Below, one piece after another: positions 35,458-43,527 of a DNA stretch of 64,000 bases. A model generated the notes under the pieces. That model was not told the DNA's origin, did no database searches, and saw only the letters and a program-made list of their open reading frames with translations. Where the stretch lies: positions 702,001 to 766,000 of the forward strand of contig NZ_OX030782.1 in assembly GCF_943733665.1 (NCBI RefSeq). The letters run 5' to 3'. The stretch's first letter is position 1. Each line of letters begins with the position of its first letter. A program made the position numbers and the translations under genes. The DNA is from Aquimarina sp. Aq107 (GTDB lineage: Bacteria; Bacteroidota; Bacteroidia; Flavobacteriales; Flavobacteriaceae).

Positions 35458-36561
35458 TTATTTCTGAAGACTTCCTTCTTTTTCTGTCAATATATTTTGT
35501 TCCATGACTTGTATCTCGTTACTGATTCTATCTAATAGTACGCTAAAATCATTTTGATTTATTAGGTTGTTTTCTCTATTGGGAAAAATCTCTTCTACAG
35601 GAAATCTGTAATTAAGATCAATAGTAAATTGGTAAAAATTAGTAAGAGGTTCACCTTTAGTGTTTAATAGAGGTACGTTTAAGATAATTGCATCATTACT
35701 GTCACTATTTTGATTGGGAATGATCCAAGGACGACTGGAATGCAGGATATCAGGGTCACGTTTTAATGTAATTTTGGAACTAGGTATTCGCTTTTTACTA
35801 GTATACCATTTATTGTGGATAGCATCATATGCGTCATAAGTTTCTTTTGCTGTTTTAACAACTCCTAAACTGTCCAATGTGGTTCCAATATTCAATGTTG
35901 CTGCCTTATTAAAAGGTAGTTTTGAATGTAAAGTTTTCATTCCTATATGTATTCCAAGCAAGTTTGAATATACATCTTCAACTGAAAAGCTTGAAAATTT
36001 TTCTGGTATGAAAGGGATAGTTGATGCTCCAAACCAAGTAGAAATCTCATGCCAAAGAGAAAGATCATATGTTATCTTTCCTGCCAATAAAATAGAATCA
36101 TCGGTGCTTAGATCTTCGGGTATATTTAAATATAAAGTTTTACGACCAGCTTCGTTTCGTAAAGGTATGGTTACTTTTCCTTTTCCTTTATTGTGTGCGA
36201 TAGTAGTGTATAAATAACGAGTCCAATCTATTTGATCTCGTAAGTGGCCGATGTCTATAAAACCACCTTTATTAGTATAGATAGTTCCGGTGCCTTCATC
36301 TTTATTACCCATATAATGATGTTCGTTTAGATCATCAATACTAATAACCTGATCGATCGAAACAAATGGGATTCCCCATATTTTTAAATCATATCCAAAA
36401 GCACAACAAGCCCTTATAATTCTAGGAGGAGTTTTGCTTAGATCAATAGTGTCATCAACTGGTATGCTTTGAGCATTGATATTTATAGAGGTAATAAAAA
36501 CACTTAAAAGTGTAAAGAGTTTTATATATTGTAATATCGTTCTACTAATAATAAATTTCAT
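35458..36561 (-). CDS. Secreted DUF4056-like protein at the end of the carotenoid operon
   Basis: 367 aa. A long signal peptide (ending ININAQ) precedes a domain beginning PPRIIRACCAFGYDLKIWGIPFVS, then DLNEHHYMGNKDEGTGTIYTNKGGFIDIGHLRDQIDWTRYL, a pattern I associate with DUF4056 from memory. His and Asp residues (EHHY, DIGHLRDQIDW, LWHEISTWFG) could form a metal or catalytic site. It follows the TPR gene by 18 bp, so it is the last gene of the carotenoid operon. No known function; a role in envelope handling of the carotenoid or its glycolipid is inference from position. Confidence 0.6.
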   Translation of the reverse strand: MKFIISRTILQYIKLFTLLSVFITSININAQSIPVDDTIDLSKTPPRIIRACCAFGYDLKIWGIPFVSIDQVISIDDLNEHHYMGNKDEGTGTIYTNKGGFIDIGHLRDQIDWTRYLYTTIAHNKGKGKVTIPLRNEAGRKTLYLNIPEDLSTDDSILLAGKITYDLSLWHEISTWFGASTIPFIPEKFSSFSVEDVYSNLLGIHIGMKTLHSKLPFNKAATLNIGTTLDSLGVVKTAKETYDAYDAIHNKWYTSKKRIPSSKITLKRDPDILHSSRPWIIPNQNSDSNDAIILNVPLLNTKGEPLTNFYQFTIDLNYRFPVEEIFPNRENNLINQNDFSVLLDRISNEIQVMEQNILTEKEGSLQK

Positions 36562-36579
36562 GAAGTTGGATGATAAATA

Positions 36580-37335
36580 TTATAAATTATTACGTTTTAT
36601 CATATCAGGATAGAGTTCATCTTCAACCCACATGAAGTTTGGGAATATTCGCATTATTTTCTCATAGCATAATTTGGCTAACTGTATTTGGTCCGTAGCT
36701 TCATAAGCCTGTCCTAGAGCCGTCATTGTGTTTATGTACATCCAATTATTCACAACTAATCCTTGTTTTTCAAAGCTTTTAACTGCCTTAATGTAGTATT
36801 TAATTGCTTCTCCTTTATCTCCACCAAAAGCAGATGGGCGATAATACATAGAGTTTCCTTTTTCGATATTTCCCTGAATATTTTCTGAGTCTATTTCAAT
36901 AGATTTATCTATGTATCTCATACTTTTTCTACCTAAGTAAATAGCCTTTAGATTAGAGATGCCAATGGTAAATGCAATATAAGCTCCTTTGTAGGCTAAC
37001 AAGGTTGCGTTTTCTGGTGATTCCTCTAGTAACCTGTCTATAATTTTTTCTGATTTATCAATATATTCTTCTGCTGTATCATCTTTTTCGGCCCCAATTA
37101 ACCAAGCTGTATAGCCATAGTAATAACTGATAAGTTCTAATTGTTCTTGGAAATTATTGGGATTAGCATTTTTTTCGCAAGAATGCATTAATTCATACCA
37201 TTTATCCATTTTACCTCTTGAATAAGCTTTGTAAATTGGATCACGATAAGGACTTTGAGAAAAGCCTAATTGCATTGAAAACAGTATAGTTATGATCGAA
37301 ATTATAGATCTTGTAATATATTTCTGTCTTTCCAT
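36580..37335 (-). CDS. Secreted TPR-repeat protein in the carotenoid operon
   Basis: 251 aa. Signal peptide (SIISIITILFSMQLGFSQ), then helical TPR-like repeats (~50-235; SENIQGNIEKGNSMYYRPSAFGGDKGEAIKYYIKAVKSFEKQ, NTMTALGQAYEATDQIQLAKLCYEKIMRIFP). It probably acts as a periplasmic scaffold. Its start overlaps the end of the glycosyltransferase gene by 34 bp and the DUF4056-like gene follows 18 bp later, so it is cotranscribed with the carotenoid genes. Confidence 0.7.
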   Translation of the reverse strand: MERQKYITRSIISIITILFSMQLGFSQSPYRDPIYKAYSRGKMDKWYELMHSCEKNANPNNFQEQLELISYYYGYTAWLIGAEKDDTAEEYIDKSEKIIDRLLEESPENATLLAYKGAYIAFTIGISNLKAIYLGRKSMRYIDKSIEIDSENIQGNIEKGNSMYYRPSAFGGDKGEAIKYYIKAVKSFEKQGLVVNNWMYINTMTALGQAYEATDQIQLAKLCYEKIMRIFPNFMWVEDELYPDMIKRNNL

Positions 37336-38405
37336 ATTAGTTTTTTCTGTTTGTTATTGATGAGGCCCTTAATTATTATTAAAAGAAATATAATATGTTG
37401 CGGTAGGACTAATAGTAGGTTTTGAACAATTGCTTGTTGGCTTGCTAGCATAACAAAAAATCGAATGGATACAATACCAACAAGATAGGCAATTAACCAC
37501 CATAAACCCATGTATAGATATACTACGAATGGTGCAATGGTTGTTAGTATTCCAAAAGTGATAGTTACTAAAATACTGTTACCAAAGAATTGGAATATGT
37601 TTTTGATAAATCCTTCAATAGCTTCATCTAATCCAACATACATTCTGCAAGAAATATCATTATCTCCTAAGCGTGTGTCGCTAGCTAGCTTTTTTTGTTT
37701 AAATAGTCTAATAATAGCTATATCTTCTACTTTGTTAGACTTATATCTTTCGTGAGGCCATATTTCTTTGTATGTAGCAGCTTTAAACATCATAAATTGA
37801 CCATTAGCTGCTGAAAAAATTTTATTTTTTGATTTTCTTATTAGGTATATTGGTAGGATGCTTAATAAAACCCAATTCATTAAAGGTACCGAAACTTTTT
37901 CTCCAATAGACTTAACTATTTGTTTTGGAAATACAGATAATAAGTGTAGATCGTGTTGTTGAAGATAGCTAATACTTCGTTTAATTACACCCTTTTTTAC
38001 GCTTACATCTGCGTCTAAAAAAAGTAATATGTTACCAGTAGCAGCATTTGCTAGTTGATGGCAAGCATGATTTTTACCTAACCAACCTTTTGGAAGCGCA
38101 TCTCCATTTAATAATTTAATGTTAGGTTTGAGGGCTGCCCAGTGTTTAATAATACTCTCCGTTTTATCCGTCGAGTGATCATTATAGACAATGATTTCTA
38201 AATCATTATATTGAAATGTTGATAGTTGTTCTAATAGGGTCCCTATGTTTTCTTCTTCATTACGAGCTGGTACTAAAATAGAAACAGATGGTACAGAAGT
38301 TAATGAAGTTGTTTTTGGTAAATACGCAAACGAAAGGTAATTAACAAATGATACCAGTAATCTGATAATAAGTAAGATTATTAAAAAATAACAGAAATAG
38401 ATCAT
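37302..38405 (-). CDS. Family 2 glycosyltransferase of the carotenoid operon (CruC/CruG/CrtQ-like)
   Basis: 367 aa from ATG 38405; an ATG 8 codons upstream (38429) is possible, but the one at 38405 forms an ATGA overlap with the acyltransferase stop. GT-A fold: SVSILVPARNEEENIGTLLEQL, DLEIIVYNDHSTD, FLDADVSVKKG, then membrane segments in the last ~110 residues (FFGNSILVTITFGILT, LLLVLPQHIIFLLIII). It resembles glycosyltransferases that add a sugar to hydroxylated carotenoids (CruC, CruG, CrtQ). The sugar and acceptor are inferred from the operon, not seen. Confidence 0.75.
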   Translation of the reverse strand: MIYFCYFLIILLIIRLLVSFVNYLSFAYLPKTTSLTSVPSVSILVPARNEEENIGTLLEQLSTFQYNDLEIIVYNDHSTDKTESIIKHWAALKPNIKLLNGDALPKGWLGKNHACHQLANAATGNILLFLDADVSVKKGVIKRSISYLQQHDLHLLSVFPKQIVKSIGEKVSVPLMNWVLLSILPIYLIRKSKNKIFSAANGQFMMFKAATYKEIWPHERYKSNKVEDIAIIRLFKQKKLASDTRLGDNDISCRMYVGLDEAIEGFIKNIFQFFGNSILVTITFGILTTIAPFVVYLYMGLWWLIAYLVGIVSIRFFVMLASQQAIVQNLLLVLPQHIIFLLIIIKGLINNKQKKLIWKDRNILQDL

Positions 38406-39022
38406 TTCATACCTTGTTTTGTAAAACACACTTTTGCAAAACGATTAAACTCTCGTTCTACATCTTCGGCATTTGTAGTTGTAGTTATAGTTTGTGTTTC
38501 ATAATAGACATTTAAATCGGGTCTGAGCTTAGTGCCATAATTAATTAGGTTTACATTATATACTAATTGGAAATTATTTTTAGCATTTGCTAAAATATGA
38601 GAAAGTAACCCTTTTTCAAAAGTAAATTCTTTTGTGTAGATACTTTGAATTCTCCCTTGCGGAAAAAATAAAAATAAATTTTCTTTGTCTTCTAACATTT
38701 CGATTGCATAATCAAGACTAGCGATACTAGACCTTTTTCCCTTATTGATTGAACTAGCACCAATTTTAGTCAGCATCATGTTTTTTTTCAGTTCTTTTTC
38801 AAGCATCATAAAGTTAAATCTTCGTTTGAAGATTTTTAGATTTAGTAAAATTTGAATAAAACCATCATAAAAAGAGAAATGATTACTGATCATTAGAATA
38901 GGAAGGCCTTTTTCTTCATATTCGCCTTTATATTTAATACTGCTAAAGAAAAATCCTATTAGTATTTTGGTATACAAATAAGAAAATTTCACCCAGTATT
39001 TATTATGATTAGCTCGTATCAT
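38402..39022 (-). CDS. PlsC-type acyltransferase of the carotenoid operon (CruD-like)
   Basis: 206 aa. Lysophospholipid-acyltransferase superfamily: catalytic motif NHFSFYDG (HxxxxD), FMMLEKELKKNMMLTKIGASSINKG and FFPQGRIQS in place of the usual FPEG. It could acylate a glycosylated carotenoid, as CruD does for chlorobactene glucoside, or act in glycerolipid synthesis. Start and stop form ATGA overlaps with cruF and the glycosyltransferase, which argues for a carotenoid substrate. Confidence 0.75.
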   Translation of the reverse strand: MIRANHNKYWVKFSYLYTKILIGFFFSSIKYKGEYEEKGLPILMISNHFSFYDGFIQILLNLKIFKRRFNFMMLEKELKKNMMLTKIGASSINKGKRSSIASLDYAIEMLEDKENLFLFFPQGRIQSIYTKEFTFEKGLLSHILANAKNNFQLVYNVNLINYGTKLRPDLNVYYETQTITTTTNAEDVEREFNRFAKVCFTKQGMK

Positions 39023-39678
39023 TTCTGTATATAAATATGGTGAATAACTAAAATTATAAAAAAGCTAAACTGGATAAAAAATAACCAACGTGCAGGGCGA
39101 TTGTTTGTTTTTATTTTAAACTTCTGGATTACCCAATTAAATAATAAAGCCAATATAAACCAAGCTATATAATTATTTATAGGAGGTTCGTTGTTAGAAA
39201 ACATCCACATATCTATCAACGGAGCTGCTTTTTCTAATAGGATATCATATAATACCATTAACACTCCAGCACCCACAATGATAAAACTATTGTTTGATGT
39301 ATATTTAGATATTATTCCATTGGATGCATACGTTAAGAAAACCCAATTAAGACCAATAATAACAGGTACGTCTACTATTTTAACACCAAGTCCTTGACCA
39401 TAAGTGTAAACTCCAAAAAGCTTACCAGTTGCTACACCAATAATTTCGATTAGTATACTTGATATAAATATACTAGCTAAAACTATGGTCGTTTTTAAAT
39501 TCCATTCTTTATGATGAGAAAAGACTGCTGCAGAAACAAGTACTAATGTGTATGGTGTTATTAGTATAAATAAATCATGAGTACTAGGTGAGAAATACAA
39601 AACTAACCCTACGCAGTAAAAAACTATAAAAGTTATTGGAAGTCCCTCATTAATAATGTATTTAATTATCCGATTCAT
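39019..39678 (-). CDS. cruF: CruF-like carotenoid 1',2'-hydratase
   Basis: 219 aa, six to seven membrane helices. The CruF/DUF422 signature is well preserved: EIIGVATGKLFGVYTYGQGLGVKIVDVPVIIGLNWVFLTY and YDILLEKAAPLIDMWMFSNNEPPINNYIAWF. CruF adds water to the psi-end of acyclic or monocyclic carotenoids, giving the 1'-hydroxyl that can be glycosylated. It is preceded by a 42-codon ORF and overlaps the acyltransferase start (ATGA). Confidence 0.82.
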   Translation of the reverse strand: MNRIIKYIINEGLPITFIVFYCVGLVLYFSPSTHDLFILITPYTLVLVSAAVFSHHKEWNLKTTIVLASIFISSILIEIIGVATGKLFGVYTYGQGLGVKIVDVPVIIGLNWVFLTYASNGIISKYTSNNSFIIVGAGVLMVLYDILLEKAAPLIDMWMFSNNEPPINNYIAWFILALLFNWVIQKFKIKTNNRPARWLFFIQFSFFIILVIHHIYIQK

Positions 39679-39681
39679 CTA

Positions 39682-39810
39682 TCATGAGAGTGTTTTATTA
39701 GCAATAATTTTAGTGCTTGCTAAACAGATTGATATTTCATTAAATGAACAAATATGCTCATCAAATAAATACAAGCCATGAATTCTGAAATCCTTCAATG
39801 CAATTTTCAT
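39682..39810 (-). CDS. Possible small ORF (42 aa) between lycopene cyclase and cruF
   Basis: The 42-residue ORF starts with an ATG overlapping the lycopene cyclase stop as ATGA (39807-39810) and ends with TGA 3 bp before the cruF ATG. It fills this gap in an otherwise overlapping operon. It begins MKIALKDFRIHGLYLFDEH. No motif, membrane segment or homolog is recognised. It may be a coupling ORF, a remnant of a lost gene, or chance. Confidence 0.35.
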   Translation of the reverse strand: MKIALKDFRIHGLYLFDEHICSFNEISICLASTKIIANKTLS

Positions 39811-40505
39811 ACCTTTTTGTTTTTTTTAGCTCTCATTTCAAAAATATGAGTAAGCATTAAGGGTGATAAAAGCAATGAAAAATTATAAAACATATCTTCG
39901 AGCGGAATTGAAAGAACATGAATTCCTAGTATTACTTCTGGATTATAGTCAAAAACGGCTTGCTCAATTCCTGTTCCAGTTAGTATTCCATTAATAATGA
40001 AAAATGGAATAAGTAAAATCGGGTATATAGCTAAATAATATTGTACTACTTCTCTTGTGAAATAATAACCCAATAGGAGTATTACTGGTAAAACAAGAAA
40101 ATTAACAAAAGTGTACGTGAGATCGTAGTTTAATAATGAGGTTGTAAGGGACGCTATTGCAATAAGAATGGTTAAAATTTTAGTCCATTTCTCATTTACT
40201 TTGAATTTAGGGAAATGAAACTTAACCGCATAAAAAGAGAATGCGCAAGCATACGGAATTGCAATAAAAAATAGGTACTCTTCTAAAGGAAGTTTTTTTA
40301 TGTAAATCCCAGAATTATAGATTGGATTAAAAAACCAACATCCAATATGAGTAAAAATGATATCCCAAGCAACAAAAACAACCATAGTTATTAGGATTGC
40401 AGGAATTAGATATTTCCAACGCTTATATAGTTTCAGATTTTTCTCGAAACTCAAAGCCAGAGGTCCAGCAAGTGATATAATAAGTATAATTAGGTAAAGA
40501 GACAT
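39807..40505 (-). CDS. crtY: Lycopene cyclase, fused CrtYc-CrtYd type
   Basis: 232 aa, about seven membrane helices. Two repeated lycopene-cyclase domains, each with the Pro-Leu-Glu-Glu/Asp pattern: KKLPLEEYLFFIAIPYACAF in the first and SIPLEDMFYNFSLLL in the second, plus VAWDIIFTHIGCWFFN. This fused heterodimeric type is typical of Flavobacteriia. It cyclises one or both psi-ends of lycopene to beta-ionone rings. With CruF next to it, one end may stay uncyclised (gamma-carotene series). Follows phytoene synthase by 25 bp. Confidence 0.88.
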   Translation of the reverse strand: MSLYLIILIISLAGPLALSFEKNLKLYKRWKYLIPAILITMVVFVAWDIIFTHIGCWFFNPIYNSGIYIKKLPLEEYLFFIAIPYACAFSFYAVKFHFPKFKVNEKWTKILTILIAIASLTTSLLNYDLTYTFVNFLVLPVILLLGYYFTREVVQYYLAIYPILLIPFFIINGILTGTGIEQAVFDYNPEVILGIHVLSIPLEDMFYNFSLLLSPLMLTHIFEMRAKKNKKV

Positions 40506-40530
40506 AGTTCGTAAAGTTTAGTATTGTGTT

Positions 40531-41367
40531 CTATGCCAGTTTAAGTTTGTTGCTGATGTAAATAGACGCTAATGTCCATATTTTAGATCTATTTGGTATA
40601 CGAACTCGTTCGTTCAATAATTTCTCAACAGGTGTATACTCTATTTTGGTGGTAAGCTTAGTATAATAAAGGTACGCAGCATAAACACCGTTTTTTGAGT
40701 TGTCCGGAAGTTCTTTGATCCCTTCTAGAGCAACTTTGAAATCTTCATTGATATACTCAATAATTTTTTTCTTGATATTTTCAGTTAGTTCATTATCCCT
40801 TAAGATAGGGAAGTAGATACGATGTAACTGATTGATATCATCGTTTATGTCACGCAAGAAATTTACTTTCTGAAAAGCAGAACCTAAACGCATTGCGGCT
40901 GGTTTTAAGGCTTGATAACGTTCTTCATCACCATTGACAAAGACTTTAAGACACATTAACCCTACTACATCTGCGGATCCATATATGTATTCTTTAATCT
41001 CATTATCATCAAACTCTTTCTTTGATAAATCACTGCGCATGCTTTTTAAAAAGGCCTGAATTAACTCATCATCAATGTTGTATTTGCGAACAGTTATTTG
41101 AAATGAGTTTAGTATTGGATTAAGACTTATACCTTGATCATAAGCACGGTAATAGTCTTTTTCAAAATTTGAAAATAAAGTGGTCTTATCGTAATCGTGA
41201 AATGTATCGACAATTTCATCGGCAAAACGCACAAATCCATAAATACTAAATATGCTATCTCTTATTGATTTATCAAACAGTTTGATACCCATAGAGAATG
41301 AAGTACTATAATTTTGTGTAACTATCTTACTGCACTTAAATGATACATCATCAAATAATCCCTTCAT
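40531..41367 (-). CDS. crtB: Phytoene synthase
   Basis: 278 aa. Trans-prenyltransferase with the two Asp-rich motifs: ADEIVDTFHDYD and FLRDINDDINQLHRIYFP. Also KCSKIVTQNYSTSFSMGIKLFD at the N-terminus. Condenses two geranylgeranyl-diphosphates to phytoene, the first committed carotenoid step. Phytoene synthase is preferred over squalene synthase because of the downstream lycopene cyclase and CruF genes. First gene of the operon; a TAATGCAA palindrome lies 21 bp upstream of its ATG. Confidence 0.9.
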   Translation of the reverse strand: MKGLFDDVSFKCSKIVTQNYSTSFSMGIKLFDKSIRDSIFSIYGFVRFADEIVDTFHDYDKTTLFSNFEKDYYRAYDQGISLNPILNSFQITVRKYNIDDELIQAFLKSMRSDLSKKEFDDNEIKEYIYGSADVVGLMCLKVFVNGDEERYQALKPAAMRLGSAFQKVNFLRDINDDINQLHRIYFPILRDNELTENIKKKIIEYINEDFKVALEGIKELPDNSKNGVYAAYLYYTKLTTKIEYTPVEKLLNERVRIPNRSKIWTLASIYISNKLKLA

Positions 41368-41388
41368 TTACCGTTTTTTAAATTTTTT

Positions 41389-41406
41389 TAATGCAATTTT
41401 GCATTA
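41389..41406. repeat. Palindrome TAATGCAA-TT-TTGCATTA upstream of crtB
   Basis: Perfect 8-bp arms with a 2-bp spacer, 21 bp upstream of the crtB ATG. The symmetry suggests an operator for a dimeric regulator; no regulator gene lies nearby, so the protein is unknown. Confidence 0.5.
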
Positions 41407-41543
41407 GTAGAGTATGATTATTCCTCTTTACTTTAATCTATTTTTTTGCTTGATAGCAATCAGTTCAATAGATTGTTTAAGCATTAAAACTATTTAATTC
41501 TTAATTGTTGTTTCCTAGTGTTTTGATAAGTTAATATCATTTG

Positions 41544-41551
41544 CAAAAGTA
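41544..41551 (-). promoter_or_regulatory. Candidate crtB -7 box (TACTTTTG)
   Basis: Matches TAnnTTTG on the minus strand. The nearest TTG is only 11 bp upstream, so the -33 element is not standard. It would place the palindrome at 41389-41406 inside the leader. Confidence 0.35.
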
Positions 41552-41930
41552 ATCATCTTTTTCAAACTACCCCACTTTTTAAATTTGCAATCAAACTATT
41601 CAGTAAACCTTCTATAGAACAGTTTCATTATAGTTAAGGTTTAATAATAAAATATTATAAATACTTGTGATAATTCAATATGTATATGAAAATAGTGCTA
41701 AATATTATGATAAAAGTTTATTGATTAATTATACGAGGCTATATTGTGTTAAATGAGTTTCCTGTTACTTATGATTGTGTTTTTTAAGTTGCTAGGTTTT
41801 TTTTAATAACTTAAAACAATTTATAATCTTTCAGAAATGCTTTTTTTTGAAGTAAGATGATTAGAAACATTGTAACTTTTGTAAGTAAGATATGTCCAAT
41901 GGTATATATTCATTTTTTAATAAGTAATCT

Positions 41931-42848
41931 TTGAAGTTTTATTATCTATTACAGTGTAAACGTCTTTACCGTTCTTTTAAAGATTTTGGGACTGAACCTA
42001 TTATAGGGTATCCTATTATTATTGTACTGTTTTATTGGTTGTCAATATTTTTTTTTAACAAAGTACCTTATGCATCTTATTTTTATATAGCATTGAGTGT
42101 TGCTTTTGTTTATACTTTTAGTAGTTCAGGACATAGTGGTTTTTTAAAACAACATTTTTCAAGTTTTAATCTTAGAAAAATCAAATTACTCAATAGTTTG
42201 CTAGGAGCATTACCGTTTGCAATATTTTTGTTGTATAAAGCATGCTATGTGGAAGTAGTTTTTATCGTTTTGTTGACTTTGTTAGTTTCGTTATTTAAGA
42301 AAAGAAATAAAGTGTCCTTAGTAATACCAACTCCATTTAATAAAAAACCTTTTGAGTTTATAATAGGATTTCGAAAAACTTTTTGGTTGTTTTTATTGAT
42401 ATATGGTTTGGTATTTATAGCCATTGTTAAAGCTAATTTTAACTTAGGTTTATTTGCTATCGTAGCTGTGTTTTTGACCTGTTCCGGTTACTATATGAAG
42501 CAGGATCCAGAGTTTTATATATGGATATATGCAATGAATTCTAAAGAGTTTTTAATGCGTAAAGTGCTAATCGCAATCAAATATAGTTCTCTGCTAACTA
42601 TTCCGATGTTTGTGTTTTTATCTGTTTTTTATTTGAACCAGATATACATAGCAGTACTTTTCTTAATGTTGGGTTGGATGTATTTGATAATGTTTGTGTT
42701 TATGAAATATGCTTTTCGGAGTCAAGGATTAGAGATTATGCAAGGAGTGATTGGTGTATTGTGTATTTTATTTCCTCCATTAATGATAATAACACTACCT
42801 TATTTTTATAATAAAGCTTTGAGTAACTTAAATCTTTTGCTGAAATGA
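41931..42848 (+). CDS. ABC exporter membrane protein, uncharacterised
   Basis: 305 aa with about eight to nine hydrophobic segments and Lys/Arg-rich cytoplasmic loops. The start is TTG: an in-frame TAA lies 6 bp upstream and no ATG is available before residue 190. The family is not recognised; membership is inferred from its ATGA overlap with the ABC ATPase gene downstream. A two-component exporter with one membrane subunit is likely. Divergent from the carotenoid operon, which may or may not be meaningful. Confidence 0.65.
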   Translation: MKFYYLLQCKRLYRSFKDFGTEPIIGYPIIIVLFYWLSIFFFNKVPYASYFYIALSVAFVYTFSSSGHSGFLKQHFSSFNLRKIKLLNSLLGALPFAIFLLYKACYVEVVFIVLLTLLVSLFKKRNKVSLVIPTPFNKKPFEFIIGFRKTFWLFLLIYGLVFIAIVKANFNLGLFAIVAVFLTCSGYYMKQDPEFYIWIYAMNSKEFLMRKVLIAIKYSSLLTIPMFVFLSVFYLNQIYIAVLFLMLGWMYLIMFVFMKYAFRSQGLEIMQGVIGVLCILFPPLMIITLPYFYNKALSNLNLLLK

Positions 42849-43525
42849 TATCAATAAAATCTTTAGATAAGTATTACGGTAATAACCATGTGTTGAATGA
42901 TGTTAATCTAACATTTAATCCTGGCGAAGTTCATGGTATAGTAGGAGAAAATGGAGCTGGAAAAACTACTTTGTTTAGGTCTATTTCTGGGATGGAAAGT
43001 TTTAGTGGAGCTATCGACTATGATGCCGGCAATATTAAGAATGTAATGGGTTTTTTGCCTACAGATCCTTTTTTTCTTTCTAAAATTACAGGAAAAGAGT
43101 ATTTGCAATTATTATGTAATGCTAGGGATATTAAAATTAATGATTTTAACGAGAAAAATATTTTTGATTTACCCTTGCAACAATACGCAGAAAGGTATTC
43201 TACAGGAATGAAGAAAAAGTTAGCGTTAACGGGTATATTGTTGCAGAATAACGACGTCTTTATTTTAGATGAACCTTTTAATGGGGTAGATATATATAGC
43301 AATACCGTTATTAATGAGATTCTTATTAAGTTAAAACAACTTAATAAAATAGTAATATTATCATCTCATATTTTCTCAACACTTTATGAAACCTGCGATT
43401 ATTTACATTATTTAAAAAATGGCAGTATTGTAAAAAGCGTAGATAAAACTCAATTCGAAAGTATTGAAAAAGAGATGCAAGCATCAGGAATTAAGGTTAA
43501 AATAGACAAACTAAATCTGACATAA
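42845..43525 (+). CDS. ABC transporter ATP-binding protein
   Basis: 226 aa. Walker A GENGAGKTT, Q-loop region FLPTDPFF, signature YSTGMKKKLALTG in place of LSGGQ (as in ABC-2 type exporters), Walker B VFILDEPFNGVD and H-loop SSHIFST. Its start overlaps the end of the membrane protein gene (ATGA). Together the two probably pump a substrate out of the cytoplasm. Stop is only 2 bp from the stop of the convergent carboxypeptidase. Confidence 0.88.
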   Translation: MISIKSLDKYYGNNHVLNDVNLTFNPGEVHGIVGENGAGKTTLFRSISGMESFSGAIDYDAGNIKNVMGFLPTDPFFLSKITGKEYLQLLCNARDIKINDFNEKNIFDLPLQQYAERYSTGMKKKLALTGILLQNNDVFILDEPFNGVDIYSNTVINEILIKLKQLNKIVILSSHIFSTLYETCDYLHYLKNGSIVKSVDKTQFESIEKEMQASGIKVKIDKLNLT

Positions 43526-43527
43526 AG

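Larger units (their letters stand above)
41368..41930. other. 563-bp divergent control region of the carotenoid and ABC operons
   Basis: No protein gene seen on either strand. It contains the palindrome at 41389-41406 and a minus-strand TACTTTTG (-7-like) box at 41544-41551, which would give crtB a leader of about 170 nt. No clear promoter for the plus-strand ABC pair was found. Confidence 0.5.
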
